Part shown: positions 1-5,643 of the stretch, piece after piece
How the letters are laid out: each line of letters opens with the position of its first letter
Numbering within the stretch: position 1 is the stretch's first letter
Assembly: GCA_029004655.1 (NCBI GenBank)
Contig: JAQVYP010000119.1
Location: 1 to 5,672 of the forward strand
Reading direction: 5' to 3'
DNA from: Oscillospiraceae bacterium
GTDB taxonomy: Bacteria > Bacillota > Clostridia > Oscillospirales > Acutalibacteraceae
DNA length: 5,672 bases
The notes under the pieces: generated by a model
Databases searched by the model: none
The model's input: only the letters and a program-made list of their open reading frames with translations
Told to the model about the DNA's origin: nothing
Position numbers and translations under genes: made by a program

Positions 1-158
1 CCCGTCAGTCGAGAGCCTCGACACTCATTTAGCGTTCAGGGCTTTCTTGCTTTTAAGAACATATTATTTGCGACTGAAATGCTCGTGCTATGAATATTTG
101 CAACATTTATATAAGTCAGATTCTTATACAGCACTTTTATTGTTGTAAACCAACGTTT
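1..158. other. Left-edge region with no supported gene
   Basis: No reading frame here has a ribosome binding site, a family motif or convincing composition. A frame open from the left edge to a TAA at 146-148 gives a Leu-rich stretch that I do not recognise; it could be the 3' end of an upstream gene but more likely is chance. A small inverted repeat GTCGAG-AGC-CTCGAC occupies 8-22. It is GC-rich compared with what follows and may be the end of an upstream terminator or repeat. Confidence 0.4.
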
Positions 159-187
159 TTGGCAAAACAAAATCCTTTGCCTATAAT
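159..187 (+). promoter_or_regulatory. Sigma-A type promoter for the oxidoreductase gene
   Basis: The -35 box TTGGCA (159-164, one mismatch to TTGACA) and a perfect -10 box TATAAT (182-187) are separated by the ideal 17 bases. Transcription would begin near 194, leaving a leader of roughly 70-77 bases before the oxidoreductase start. The spacer holds the inverted repeat GGCAAA-N9-TTTGCC (161-181), which could be an operator. The boxes are seen directly; promoter activity is inferred. Confidence 0.7.
161..181. promoter_or_regulatory. Operator-like inverted repeat in the promoter spacer
   Basis: GGCAAA (161-166) and TTTGCC (176-181) are perfect 6-base inverted arms separated by 9 bases. They fill the region between the -35 and -10 boxes, overlapping the -35 box. 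A dimeric regulator bound here would compete with RNA polymerase. No regulator gene is visible in the window, so its identity is unknown. Chance occurrence in AT-rich DNA is possible. Confidence 0.35.
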
Positions 188-270
188 ATGTACTATTGGC
201 TCCCCTATATGTACGATCAAAATTGGCGTTATACGCATGCCTATTTGAATATGAAAGATTAGTGATATTT

Positions 271-1251
271 TTGATTAAATATGCAACTATTGGTACGAGT
301 TGGATTACAAAGTCATTTATTGAAGGCTGCAATTTAACCGATGGATTTGAGCTTAAAGCAGTTTATTCAAGAACCGTCGAAAAAGGCCGGGAATTTGCAA
401 AAGACTTTGGCTGCAATCGGATTATTACAGATATAAACGAGCTTGCAAAGGACAGTGGAATTGATGCAGTTTATATTGCAAGTCCGAATATTTTTCACTA
501 CGAGCAAAGCCGTCTTATGCTGGAAAACGGCAAGCATGTTATTTGTGAAAAACCTGCGGTGACAAAAAGCGAAGAACTTACCCAATTAATACAGCTTGCC
601 AAAGATAATAATCTGATTTTTATGGAAGCAATTATGGAACGCTATCTTCCGGCAAGAGCTATGCTGCTTCATGCGATTGATCAATTAGGTGACATCACAA
701 CAGCAACATTCGATTTTTGTCAATATTCAAGTAAATACCCGGCATTCGAAAAGGGCGAAACGCCTAATATCTTTAATCCAAAAATGGCCGGTGGCGCACT
801 AATGGATTTGGGGATTTACTGTATTTATGCAGCGGTTGACTATTTTGGTCTACCTGATTCAGTGTCTGCATCAGCAGATTTTTTGAGAACCGGCGCCGAC
901 GGAAGCGGCTGTGCGACATTAAAATATCCTGAAAAGACAGTGAATCTCATTTATTCAAAAACCGAGCAAGCCGAAACCGGCAGCGAAATCATCGGAAGTA
1001 ACGGCAGAATTCAGATTGATTCCATTTCCAAACTAACAGACATTGATGTGGTTCTGAATGGAGAAAAAACAAATCTTATCGGTGACGTGCCAAAAGCAGA
1101 ACTCATGAGTTTTGAGGCAAGAGCCTTTGCTGAATTTATCAATAACTTCTCTAGCATGAACGAGCAATATAAAAATGTAACCGAACTCACGATTTCGGTG
1201 CATAAGCTTATGGATGAAATAAAAAAGATTTGTAATATAAAATTTTCATAA
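271..1251 (+). CDS. Gfo/Idh/MocA-family NAD(P)-dependent oxidoreductase, dihydrodiol-dehydrogenase-like
   Basis: A probable cytoplasmic dehydrogenase acting on a sugar, inositol or diol-like substrate; the substrate cannot be read from sequence. Numbered from the TTG at 271 (326 residues, usual for the family), the N-terminal Rossmann domain opens with YATIGTSWIT (residues 4-13), where the usual GxGxxG is reduced to GTSWI. The family EKP motif is at 93-95 (ICEKPAV), with Lys94 the expected catalytic lysine. GGALMDLGIY lies at 174-183; Tyr183 occupies the place where many relatives have histidine, as in dimeric dihydrodiol dehydrogenases. The remainder is the alpha/beta C-terminal domain. The frame is open further upstream, to a TTG at 196, but that start falls at the predicted transcription start and adds residues foreign to the family. 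GTG at 262 is an alternative start. The Shine-Dalgarno sequence is poor for either. The gene has its own promoter and terminator, so it is probably monocistronic. Confidence 0.88.
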   Translation: MIKYATIGTSWITKSFIEGCNLTDGFELKAVYSRTVEKGREFAKDFGCNRIITDINELAKDSGIDAVYIASPNIFHYEQSRLMLENGKHVICEKPAVTKSEELTQLIQLAKDNNLIFMEAIMERYLPARAMLLHAIDQLGDITTATFDFCQYSSKYPAFEKGETPNIFNPKMAGGALMDLGIYCIYAAVDYFGLPDSVSASADFLRTGADGSGCATLKYPEKTVNLIYSKTEQAETGSEIIGSNGRIQIDSISKLTDIDVVLNGEKTNLIGDVPKAELMSFEARAFAEFINNFSSMNEQYKNVTELTISVHKLMDEIKKICNIKFS

Positions 1252-1280
1252 AACATATATAACTATATTTGCAATAAATC

Positions 1281-1316
1281 AGGCTTGCCGCTGACAAAAA
1301 ATCAGTTGGCAAGCCT
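1281..1316 (+). terminator. Hairpin terminator after the oxidoreductase gene
   Basis: The outer arms AGGCTTGCC (1281-1289) and GGCAAGCCT (1308-1316) pair perfectly over 9 bases. An inner CTGA/TCAG stem (1291-1294 with 1302-1305) extends them past a small bulge, closing on an A-rich loop. The following tract, TTATGTTTAAT, is only moderately T-rich. It lies 30 bases after the stop codon, as expected for an intrinsic terminator. Confidence 0.75.
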
Positions 1317-1472
1317 TTATGTTTAATAACGCTTTGCATGAACGTACGTTTTTCTTTTAAAGAATGCACCCACAGAGTAAAAAGTTCAACCTATGAAACT
1401 GCAACTATTATTTAACATTCTCCTTTGATTCTCACAATCCCATTAGATTAGATACTTAAAAAATCAAAAAAT

Positions 1473-1519
1473 TTCAAGACTAATTTAAGAGAATTATTTT
1501 AATAATTCAAGATTGATTT
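1473..1519. repeat. Palindrome flanked by near-identical 14-base direct repeats
   Basis: TTCAAGACTAATTT (1473-1486) and TTCAAGATTGATTT (1506-1519) differ at two positions and start 33 bases apart, about three helical turns. Between and partly overlapping them is GAATTATT-TT-AATAATTC (1491-1508), with perfect 8-base inverted arms. The block lies 70-115 bases upstream of the next gene, a position suiting an activator or repressor site. A regulatory role is inferred; low-complexity AT DNA yields such repeats by chance. Confidence 0.35.
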
Positions 1520-1576
1520 GTCTTTTATAAATATCTTTCATTTTATGCCGATAAATATATTAGGAAAGCAACTTAT

Positions 1577-1583
1577 GGGAGGG
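1577..1583 (+). promoter_or_regulatory. Strong Shine-Dalgarno site fixing the start at 1590
   Basis: GGGAGGG lies 6 bases before the ATG at 1590 and is the only good ribosome binding site near the 5' end of this frame. It argues against the longer 194-residue reading from 1518. Confidence 0.8.
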
Positions 1584-1589
1584 AAATTT

Positions 1590-2102
1590 ATGATTAACAA
1601 AGTCGAATCGGTTCAACTTTACAAAACTACTTTAACATTCCATGATAAGGGGCAAAGCTCAGCTAACCACGGGAAAACGCATACTCGAGGAAACTCCAAA
1701 ACAGATGTAATAGACTTCAGTTCTGAATTGCGAGGCTATGCTACTCACAAACACCCAAATGAAGACTTAATCTCAATGGCTGAACAATTGATTTATAAGC
1801 AGGGAAACTACTCGTTTGCATCAGCAAGAGAAGATAATAATATAAATCAGGCTAAACATGCAATATCGCAAGATGGTGAATATGGAATAAAAGCCATTAG
1901 TGACAGTATCGTCAATTTTGCCATCGCCATTTCAGGCAATGACACAGAAAAACTTGTGGAGCTGAAATCAGCAATTGAAAAAGGCTTCGCCCAAGCTGAA
2001 AAAGCGTTCGGCGGCACACTACCCGAAATATGCTATAAAACCCACGATGAAATTATTAAAAAACTCGATAAATGGGGCAACAGGGAAACATCCGATTTAT
2101 AG
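1590..2102 (+). CDS. Conserved-looking protein of unknown function (170 aa)
   Basis: I do not recognise a named family with certainty. The ATG at 1590 is chosen because GGGAGGG (1577-1583) sits 6 bases before it; in-frame ATGs upstream (from 1518) lack such a site and encode unremarkable sequence. The product is hydrophilic, with no signal peptide or membrane segment, so it is probably cytoplasmic. Residues 1-50 are polar and probably flexible, rich in Ser, Thr, Lys and His. From about residue 56 it looks helical. The most family-like part is residues 95-162: DGEYGIKAISDSIVNFA, then an amphipathic stretch, KGFAQAEKAFGG (131-142), LPEICYK (144-150), and a closing LDKW. From memory, this C-terminal pattern resembles small DUF5610-like proteins of Firmicutes and other bacteria; that is a weak recollection. 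It is transcribed toward spoVAD and shares a terminator with it. Confidence 0.75.
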   Translation: MINKVESVQLYKTTLTFHDKGQSSANHGKTHTRGNSKTDVIDFSSELRGYATHKHPNEDLISMAEQLIYKQGNYSFASAREDNNINQAKHAISQDGEYGIKAISDSIVNFAIAISGNDTEKLVELKSAIEKGFAQAEKAFGGTLPEICYKTHDEIIKKLDKWGNRETSDL

Positions 2103-2188
2103 GGGTTTATATTTGATACAAAATATAAAGCGAAATTCGTCAACCACTAGACGAGATTTTATTAATAATTAATAATGAGATAAAATTT

Positions 2189-2228
2189 ACAAGAACCGCT
2201 ACGAGAAATTTCTCGTAGCGGTTCTTGT
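2189..2228. terminator. Bidirectional terminator: perfect 20-base-arm palindrome
   Basis: The sequence from 2189 to 2228 is a perfect palindrome centred between 2208 and 2209, with GC-rich middle arms (ACCGCTACGAG pairing with CTCGTAGCGGT). As RNA it would form a stem of about 18 pairs with a minimal AATT loop. The plus strand continues TTCTTTTACC and the minus strand AAATTTTATC, so it can terminate both the gene ending at 2102 and the spoVAD transcript, whose coding region ends at 2269. Confidence 0.85.
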
Positions 2229-2268
2229 TCTTTTACCAAACTCAAATTGTATAACAGATTACTATATT

Positions 2269-3276
2269 TTATTTCACAATATTCACCAAATGGGCTATTG
2301 AGGGGATGGATTGCCCTTGCATTGTTGAGGTTGGAGACATTAGTGCGCCGGTGGCGCAGAACAAAATATTTTTATATTTTCCGCTTTTAAATTCATTCAG
2401 GATTTTGGAACAGAGCACCGATGCGGAGCAGCCGCAGCCCGAACCTCCGGCATGGACATCCTGACCTTCTAAATCAAAAATCATTAGCCCACAATCATTA
2501 TGATTCTCTGCAATGGAAATATTATCCTTTAACAGCAGCTCATGCAGCAAATCAGAACCGACTTTGCCCAAATCGCCCGTTAAAATCAAATCATAGTCTT
2601 TCGGAGATGTATTTGTATCATCTAAAAATGCTTTGATTGTTTCAGCCGCCGCAGGTGACATTGCCGCACCCATATTGTTAATATCTTTAACCCCAAGGTC
2701 GTTTATCTTTCCAAAGGTTATAGCGTTTATTCTGGGGCCGTTCTTGCCACAGCTTACCACAGCCGCGCCGGAGCCTGTCACTGTCCACTGAGCCGTCGGT
2801 GTTCGCTGTCCGCCATATTCCAGAGGAAATCTGAACTGCCTTTCAGCACTGCAAAAGTGTGATGAAGTTACCGCAATGGTATGCTTCGCCACTCCGGACT
2901 CAACAAAAAGCGAAGCAAGTGCCAGTGATAAAGCCATTGTAGAGCAAGCACCATACAATCCTAAAAACGGTATTGCAAAATCTTTTAGCCCGTAAGCGCT
3001 GCCGATGCACTGGTTAAGTAAATCACCGGCAAACATATAATCTATTTGATCCTCAGTCATGCCGCTTTTTTTAATTGCGGTTTGGACAGCCGTAGTTTGA
3101 AGCCTGCTTTCTGCCTTTTCAAACGAGTCCTCTCCAACCAATTCGTCATTATAAACCTTGTCGAAACCATTGCCCAGAGGACCCTCGCCTTCTTTAGCAC
3201 CGACAACTGCAGCATAACTGCTAATGCAAACATCATTTTGGAAAACAATTGTTTGACTTCCCACTTTTTCAGGCAT
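2269..3276 (-). CDS. spoVAD: Stage V sporulation protein AD, dipicolinic-acid-binding
   Basis: SpoVAD is a soluble thiolase-fold component of the SpoVA machinery, known in Bacillus to bind Ca-dipicolinic acid and to be needed for its uptake into the forespore. The 335-residue length is typical. Visible family features are GLYGACSTMA at 106-115 with a thiolase-like Cys111, SSHFCSAERQFRFP at 138-151, VTGSGAA at 166-172, HAGGSGCGCSA at 275-285, and FCATGALMSPTS at 306-317. Two-domain pseudo-symmetry of the thiolase fold fits. The start ATG at 3274-3276 is preceded by AGGGGTGA (minus strand, 3283-3290), 6 bases away. The spoVAC stop lies 14 bases upstream and abuts this site, so the genes are co-transcribed and probably translationally coupled. 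The usual downstream spoVAE is absent; a terminator follows instead. Confidence 0.97.
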   Translation of the reverse strand: MPEKVGSQTIVFQNDVCISSYAAVVGAKEGEGPLGNGFDKVYNDELVGEDSFEKAESRLQTTAVQTAIKKSGMTEDQIDYMFAGDLLNQCIGSAYGLKDFAIPFLGLYGACSTMALSLALASLFVESGVAKHTIAVTSSHFCSAERQFRFPLEYGGQRTPTAQWTVTGSGAAVVSCGKNGPRINAITFGKINDLGVKDINNMGAAMSPAAAETIKAFLDDTNTSPKDYDLILTGDLGKVGSDLLHELLLKDNISIAENHNDCGLMIFDLEGQDVHAGGSGCGCSASVLCSKILNEFKSGKYKNILFCATGALMSPTSTMQGQSIPSIAHLVNIVK

Positions 3277-3290
3277 AATAGTTCACCCCT

Positions 3291-3743
3291 TTATATAATT
3301 GAAATAATCCAAAGAATAAGCCCATAAATAGCCGAAGCTGTAATTCCGTAAACAAGCACAGGGCCTGCAATTGTAAACATTTTTGCACCCAATCCCAAAA
3401 TCTGACCCTCGTTTTTATACTCAATAGCGGGCGATACAATCGAGTTTGCAAAACCTGTAATTGGAACAAGCGTTCCGGCACCGGCAAATTTTGCAATTCC
3501 ATCGAACACACCGATTCCTGTTAAAATCGCCGCTATAAAAATAAGCGTCGTAGATACCGCCGCTGCGCTATCCTCTTTGGGCATTTCCAAAGAGGTATAA
3601 TATTCGCTTAACAGTTGACCAATAACACAAATAAATCCACCTACTACAAAAGCCCATATAAAATCTTTGGCCTTTGGAGATTTTGGTGATGCCTGCTTTA
3701 CCATTTTGTCATATTCTTTTTTTGAAGTTTTCATCGTAATCAT
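3291..3743 (-). CDS. spoVAC: Stage V sporulation protein AC, membrane component of the DPA channel
   Basis: SpoVAC is an integral membrane protein of the spore inner membrane; in Bacillus it behaves as a mechanosensitive channel involved in dipicolinic acid movement. The product is 150 residues, about the family length. A short Lys-rich cytoplasmic head (1-26) is followed by hydrophobic segments at about 28-46, 59-78, 88-105 and 121-148. Recognisable family stretches are the first segment AFVVGGFICVIGQ, LTGIGVFDGIAKFAGAG (74-90), LVPITGFANSIVSPAIEYK (92-110) and GLGAKMFTIAGPVLVYG (117-133). Two ATGs compete, at 3743 and 3734; the second begins MKTSKKEYDKM, which fits the usual family N-terminus, and neither has a strong Shine-Dalgarno sequence (GGA within GCGGAACGG). 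It is first in the operon with spoVAD. Confidence 0.96.
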   Translation of the reverse strand: MITMKTSKKEYDKMVKQASPKSPKAKDFIWAFVVGGFICVIGQLLSEYYTSLEMPKEDSAAAVSTTLIFIAAILTGIGVFDGIAKFAGAGTLVPITGFANSIVSPAIEYKNEGQILGLGAKMFTIAGPVLVYGITASAIYGLILWIISII

Positions 3744-3819
3744 CCGTTCCGCTGTGTCAAGGCACAGAATATTGAAATGCTTTTTACCTTGTTACACAAA
3801 TCATTTATTTTCTAAAGAT

Positions 3820-3849
3820 TATTTTTACTCGATTAGTCCTAAAATATGC
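3820..3849 (-). promoter_or_regulatory. Candidate forespore (sigma-F/sigma-G) promoter for spoVAC-spoVAD
   Basis: On the minus strand GCATA (3849-3845) fits the GywTA/GmATr -35 element known for B. subtilis sigma-F/G. After 15 bases, AGTAAAAATA (3829-3820) matches the sigma-F -10 pattern GgnrAnAnTw at all but the first position. Read as sigma-G (18-base spacer), the -10 would be AAAAATA, which fits less well. The spoVA operon is forespore-expressed in known species, so the location suits. The leader would be about 70 bases. Clostridial consensus details may differ. Confidence 0.45.
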
Positions 3850-3886
3850 AAAAACGGACATTATAAAATCAGAGGGTGAAATATTC

Positions 3887-4555
3887 ATGAAGAATTTAAT
3901 TACATTGGCAAACATCTGCAAAAAATATGATACTTGTGATAACCACTTTTTTGCACTTAATGACATTTGCGTAACCGTAGCGCAAGGCGAAATGGTTGCA
4001 ATTTCCGGCAACTCAGGCTCGGGGAAATCAACACTGATGAATATTATCGGCTGTCTTGATATTCCTTCCTCTGGCAAATATGTTTTAAACGGAGAAAATG
4101 TATCAAAACTCCGTGACAATCGCCTGTCCGAAATTCGGAATAGAACAATTGGATTTATATTTCAAAGCTTTAATTTGGTTTCGGGTTTTACTGCACTGGA
4201 AAATGTGGAATTGCCACTTGTTTATCGTGGTATTGCGAAAAAACAGCGCAAAAAGCTGGCTCTTGAAGCGCTTGAAAAGGTTGGCCTTAGTGACAGAATA
4301 ACACATCATCCAAATCAGCTTTCAGGTGGACAACAGCAACGTGTTGCAATTGCTCGTGCCATTGCGGCCTCGCCCCCTTTAATTTTGGCGGACGAACCGA
4401 CAGGCAACCTTGACCGTGCTTCCAGCGAGCAGGTTATGGAGACCTTGAATGAGCTTAATAAAGAGGGTCACACTATAATTTTAATTACCCATGATGAAAA
4501 ACTAGCAAGCCGAATGCCACGCCTGATAACAATATCTGACGGAATGATTGTATAA
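3887..4555 (+). CDS. MacB/LolD-type ABC transporter ATP-binding protein
   Basis: A cytoplasmic ATPase subunit of the MacB/LolD/SalX group, whose members power export of peptides or lipoproteins or work on antimicrobial peptides through FtsX-like permeases. All nucleotide-binding motifs are intact in the 222 residues: Walker A GNSGSGKST (41-49), Q-loop Gln93 (FIFQSFNL), signature LSGGQ (145-149), Walker B LILADE (165-170) with Glu170, D-loop GNLD (173-176), and switch His202 (ITHDE). IIGCLD after Walker A is typical of the group. The ATG at 3887 has AGAGGGTGA (3871-3879) upstream. No permease or membrane-fusion subunit follows; a terminator begins 27 bases after the stop. The partner must be elsewhere, or the gene is a leftover. 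It is divergent from spoVAC across 143 bases. Substrate unknown. Confidence 0.95.
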   Translation: MKNLITLANICKKYDTCDNHFFALNDICVTVAQGEMVAISGNSGSGKSTLMNIIGCLDIPSSGKYVLNGENVSKLRDNRLSEIRNRTIGFIFQSFNLVSGFTALENVELPLVYRGIAKKQRKKLALEALEKVGLSDRITHHPNQLSGGQQQRVAIARAIAASPPLILADEPTGNLDRASSEQVMETLNELNKEGHTIILITHDEKLASRMPRLITISDGMIV

Positions 4556-4581
4556 TTTATTACTACTAAAAAACAGCAAAC

Positions 4582-4624
4582 AAATAGCGCCTATCGAACT
4601 TTTCCAGATCGATAGGCGCTATTT
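4582..4624. terminator. Bidirectional terminator between the ABC gene and uppP
   Basis: AAATAGCGCCTATCGA (4582-4597) and TCGATAGGCGCTATTT (4609-4624) are perfect 16-base arms around an 11-base loop. The plus strand continues CTTATAATA with the T-run in the arm itself; the minus strand ends its arm in TTT and continues GTTTGCTGTTTTTT. It sits between convergent stop codons at 4555 and 4639 and can serve both genes. Confidence 0.88.
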
Positions 4625-4638
4625 CTTATAATATGATT

Positions 4639-5472
4639 TTATGCGAATGCAAAAGTTTTAGTAATGAAATATGCGAGAACGACAACACCCAAAATAATGC
4701 GATAATATCCAAACGCCTTGAAATCGTGATTTTTGATATAAGCCATAAGATACTTTATTGCAAAGATAGAAACAACAAATGCGATTAACATTCCGACAAA
4801 CAGCGCTGTCCATTCTGTTCCCGTAAACCCAAGTCCTGATTTTACAATCTTAATAAGGCTTGCACCGAACATAACCGGAATTGAGAGGAAGAACGAAAAC
4901 TCCGCCGAAACGGCACGCGAAGCACCGAGGAACACTGCGCCCAAAATGGTGGCACCTGAGCGTGACGTGCCCGGAATAAGAGCCAACACTTGAAAAGCGC
5001 CGATTGCCAGTGCGTATTTATAGCTCATTTGATTAATATTGTGTATTTTAGGTTTAACATGATGGTTTTCAAGGATTATAAACAACACACCGTATATGAT
5101 TAAGGTTGCGGAAACCACCCATGCGTTATAAAAAGCACTGTCTATCTTATCGTCAAACAGGATTCCGATTATTCCGGCAGGAACACAAGCAACAATCACC
5201 TTGAACCACATATCCCAAGTTTTCTTTTTTCCAACAGGGCTTTTCTTTGGTGAGAAAGGATTAAGTTTGTGGAAATATAAAATCACAACAGCCATTATCG
5301 CTCCAAGCTGAATAACGACACGAAACATTTCCATAAATGAATCGGAGAAATTGAATTTGACTAAATCCTCAACCAAAATCAAATGCCCCGTACTGCTGAC
5401 AGGCAACCATTCGGTTATTCCTTCAACAATTCCATATAAAACGGCTTTAAGTATATTTAAAAAAACATCCAT
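4639..5472 (-). CDS. uppP: Undecaprenyl-diphosphatase (UppP/BacA family)
   Basis: An integral membrane phosphatase that converts undecaprenyl diphosphate to undecaprenyl phosphate, recycling the lipid carrier for peptidoglycan and other wall polymers; overproduction gives bacitracin resistance in known species. Both conserved regions are present: EGITEWLPVSSTGH at 17-30 (Glu17, Glu21, Ser27, His30) and PGTSRSGAT at 167-175 (Arg171). The 277 residues and multiple hydrophobic segments (about 53-67, 90-106, 115-134, 154-167, 176-200, 223-243, 257-272) fit the family. The ATG at 5472 is preferred: AGAAGGG lies 9 bases before it and the conserved N-terminus begins there. The frame extends to an ATG-like start at 5520, but that reading overlaps the promoter -10 box. 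The gene stands alone, with its own promoter and a shared convergent terminator. Confidence 0.97.
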   Translation of the reverse strand: MDVFLNILKAVLYGIVEGITEWLPVSSTGHLILVEDLVKFNFSDSFMEMFRVVIQLGAIMAVVILYFHKLNPFSPKKSPVGKKKTWDMWFKVIVACVPAGIIGILFDDKIDSAFYNAWVVSATLIIYGVLFIILENHHVKPKIHNINQMSYKYALAIGAFQVLALIPGTSRSGATILGAVFLGASRAVSAEFSFFLSIPVMFGASLIKIVKSGLGFTGTEWTALFVGMLIAFVVSIFAIKYLMAYIKNHDFKAFGYYRIILGVVVLAYFITKTFAFA

Positions 5473-5510
5473 TTTATCAAACCCTTCTGTCACAAAATAA
5501 TATATTGTAT

Positions 5511-5539
5511 ATTTTACCACCGAATCAGTAATATGTAAA
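5511..5539 (-). promoter_or_regulatory. Sigma-A type promoter for uppP
   Basis: On the minus strand TTTACA (5539-5534) and TAAAAT (5516-5511) are exactly 17 bases apart, each with one mismatch to consensus. Transcription would start near 5504, giving a leader of about 30 bases that contains the AGAAGGG ribosome binding site. This supports vegetative expression and the start at 5472. Confidence 0.72.
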
Positions 5540-5643
5540 ACCTTTTTGAGCCTTAAATTCTTAAAAATTGCTTAATATTCTAGATATGGTTTAACAGAAT
5601 TTTTTAATGTGAAATAAATATGAGCTGTTGTACAATGGATTGC

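Larger units (their letters stand above)
1317..1589. other. AT-rich intergenic region, no gene seen
   Basis: No credible coding frame exists here; the open frame running into 1590 from 1518 lacks a ribosome binding site at its first ATG. The region holds a 10-base palindrome AACGTACGTT (1341-1350), an AT-rich palindrome at 1491-1508, and two 14-base direct repeats at 1473-1486 and 1506-1519. The promoter of the next gene should lie here. The best match I find is TTGTCT (1518-1523) with TTTTAT (1541-1546), 17 bases apart and only four of six matches in each box, so I do not call it. Confidence 0.6.

Noticed and set aside
196..270. Extended N-terminus of the oxidoreductase from TTG at 196
   Set aside because: It begins at the predicted transcription start with no room for a ribosome binding site, and the added 25 residues do not resemble the family, whose N-terminus is the Rossmann strand IKYATIG.
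36..332. A 98-codon minus-strand frame antisense to the oxidoreductase start
   Set aside because: It covers the sigma-A promoter and the conserved Rossmann start on the other strand, has no family features, and its sequence is Asn/Tyr/Ile-rich as expected from AT-rich antisense DNA.
1420..1432. AAAGGAGA on the minus strand followed by ATG, suggesting a small minus-strand gene
   Set aside because: The spacing from GGAG to ATG is only one base and the frame stops after about ten codons, so it is not a credible gene.
1518..1589. Longer N-terminus for the unknown protein
   Set aside because: No Shine-Dalgarno sequence precedes the ATG at 1518, whereas GGGAGGG directs the ATG at 1590.
2137..2154. 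TCGTC-N8-GACGA hairpin as a terminator for the 1590-2102 gene
   Set aside because: A five-base stem with a large loop is weak, and the much stronger palindrome at 2189-2228 follows.
3057..3511. Alternative frames across spoVAD and spoVAC on both strands
   Set aside because: These are shadows of two clearly recognisable sporulation genes and carry no independent evidence.
3755..3760. Perfect TTGACA on the minus strand just upstream of spoVAC
   Set aside because: No -10 box lies at 16-18 bases; the expected position falls inside the spoVAC start region with no TATAAT-like sequence.
3805..4119. Minus-strand frame of 104 codons overlapping the ABC gene
   Set aside because: It lies antisense to the intact, motif-complete ATPase and has no ribosome binding site or family features.
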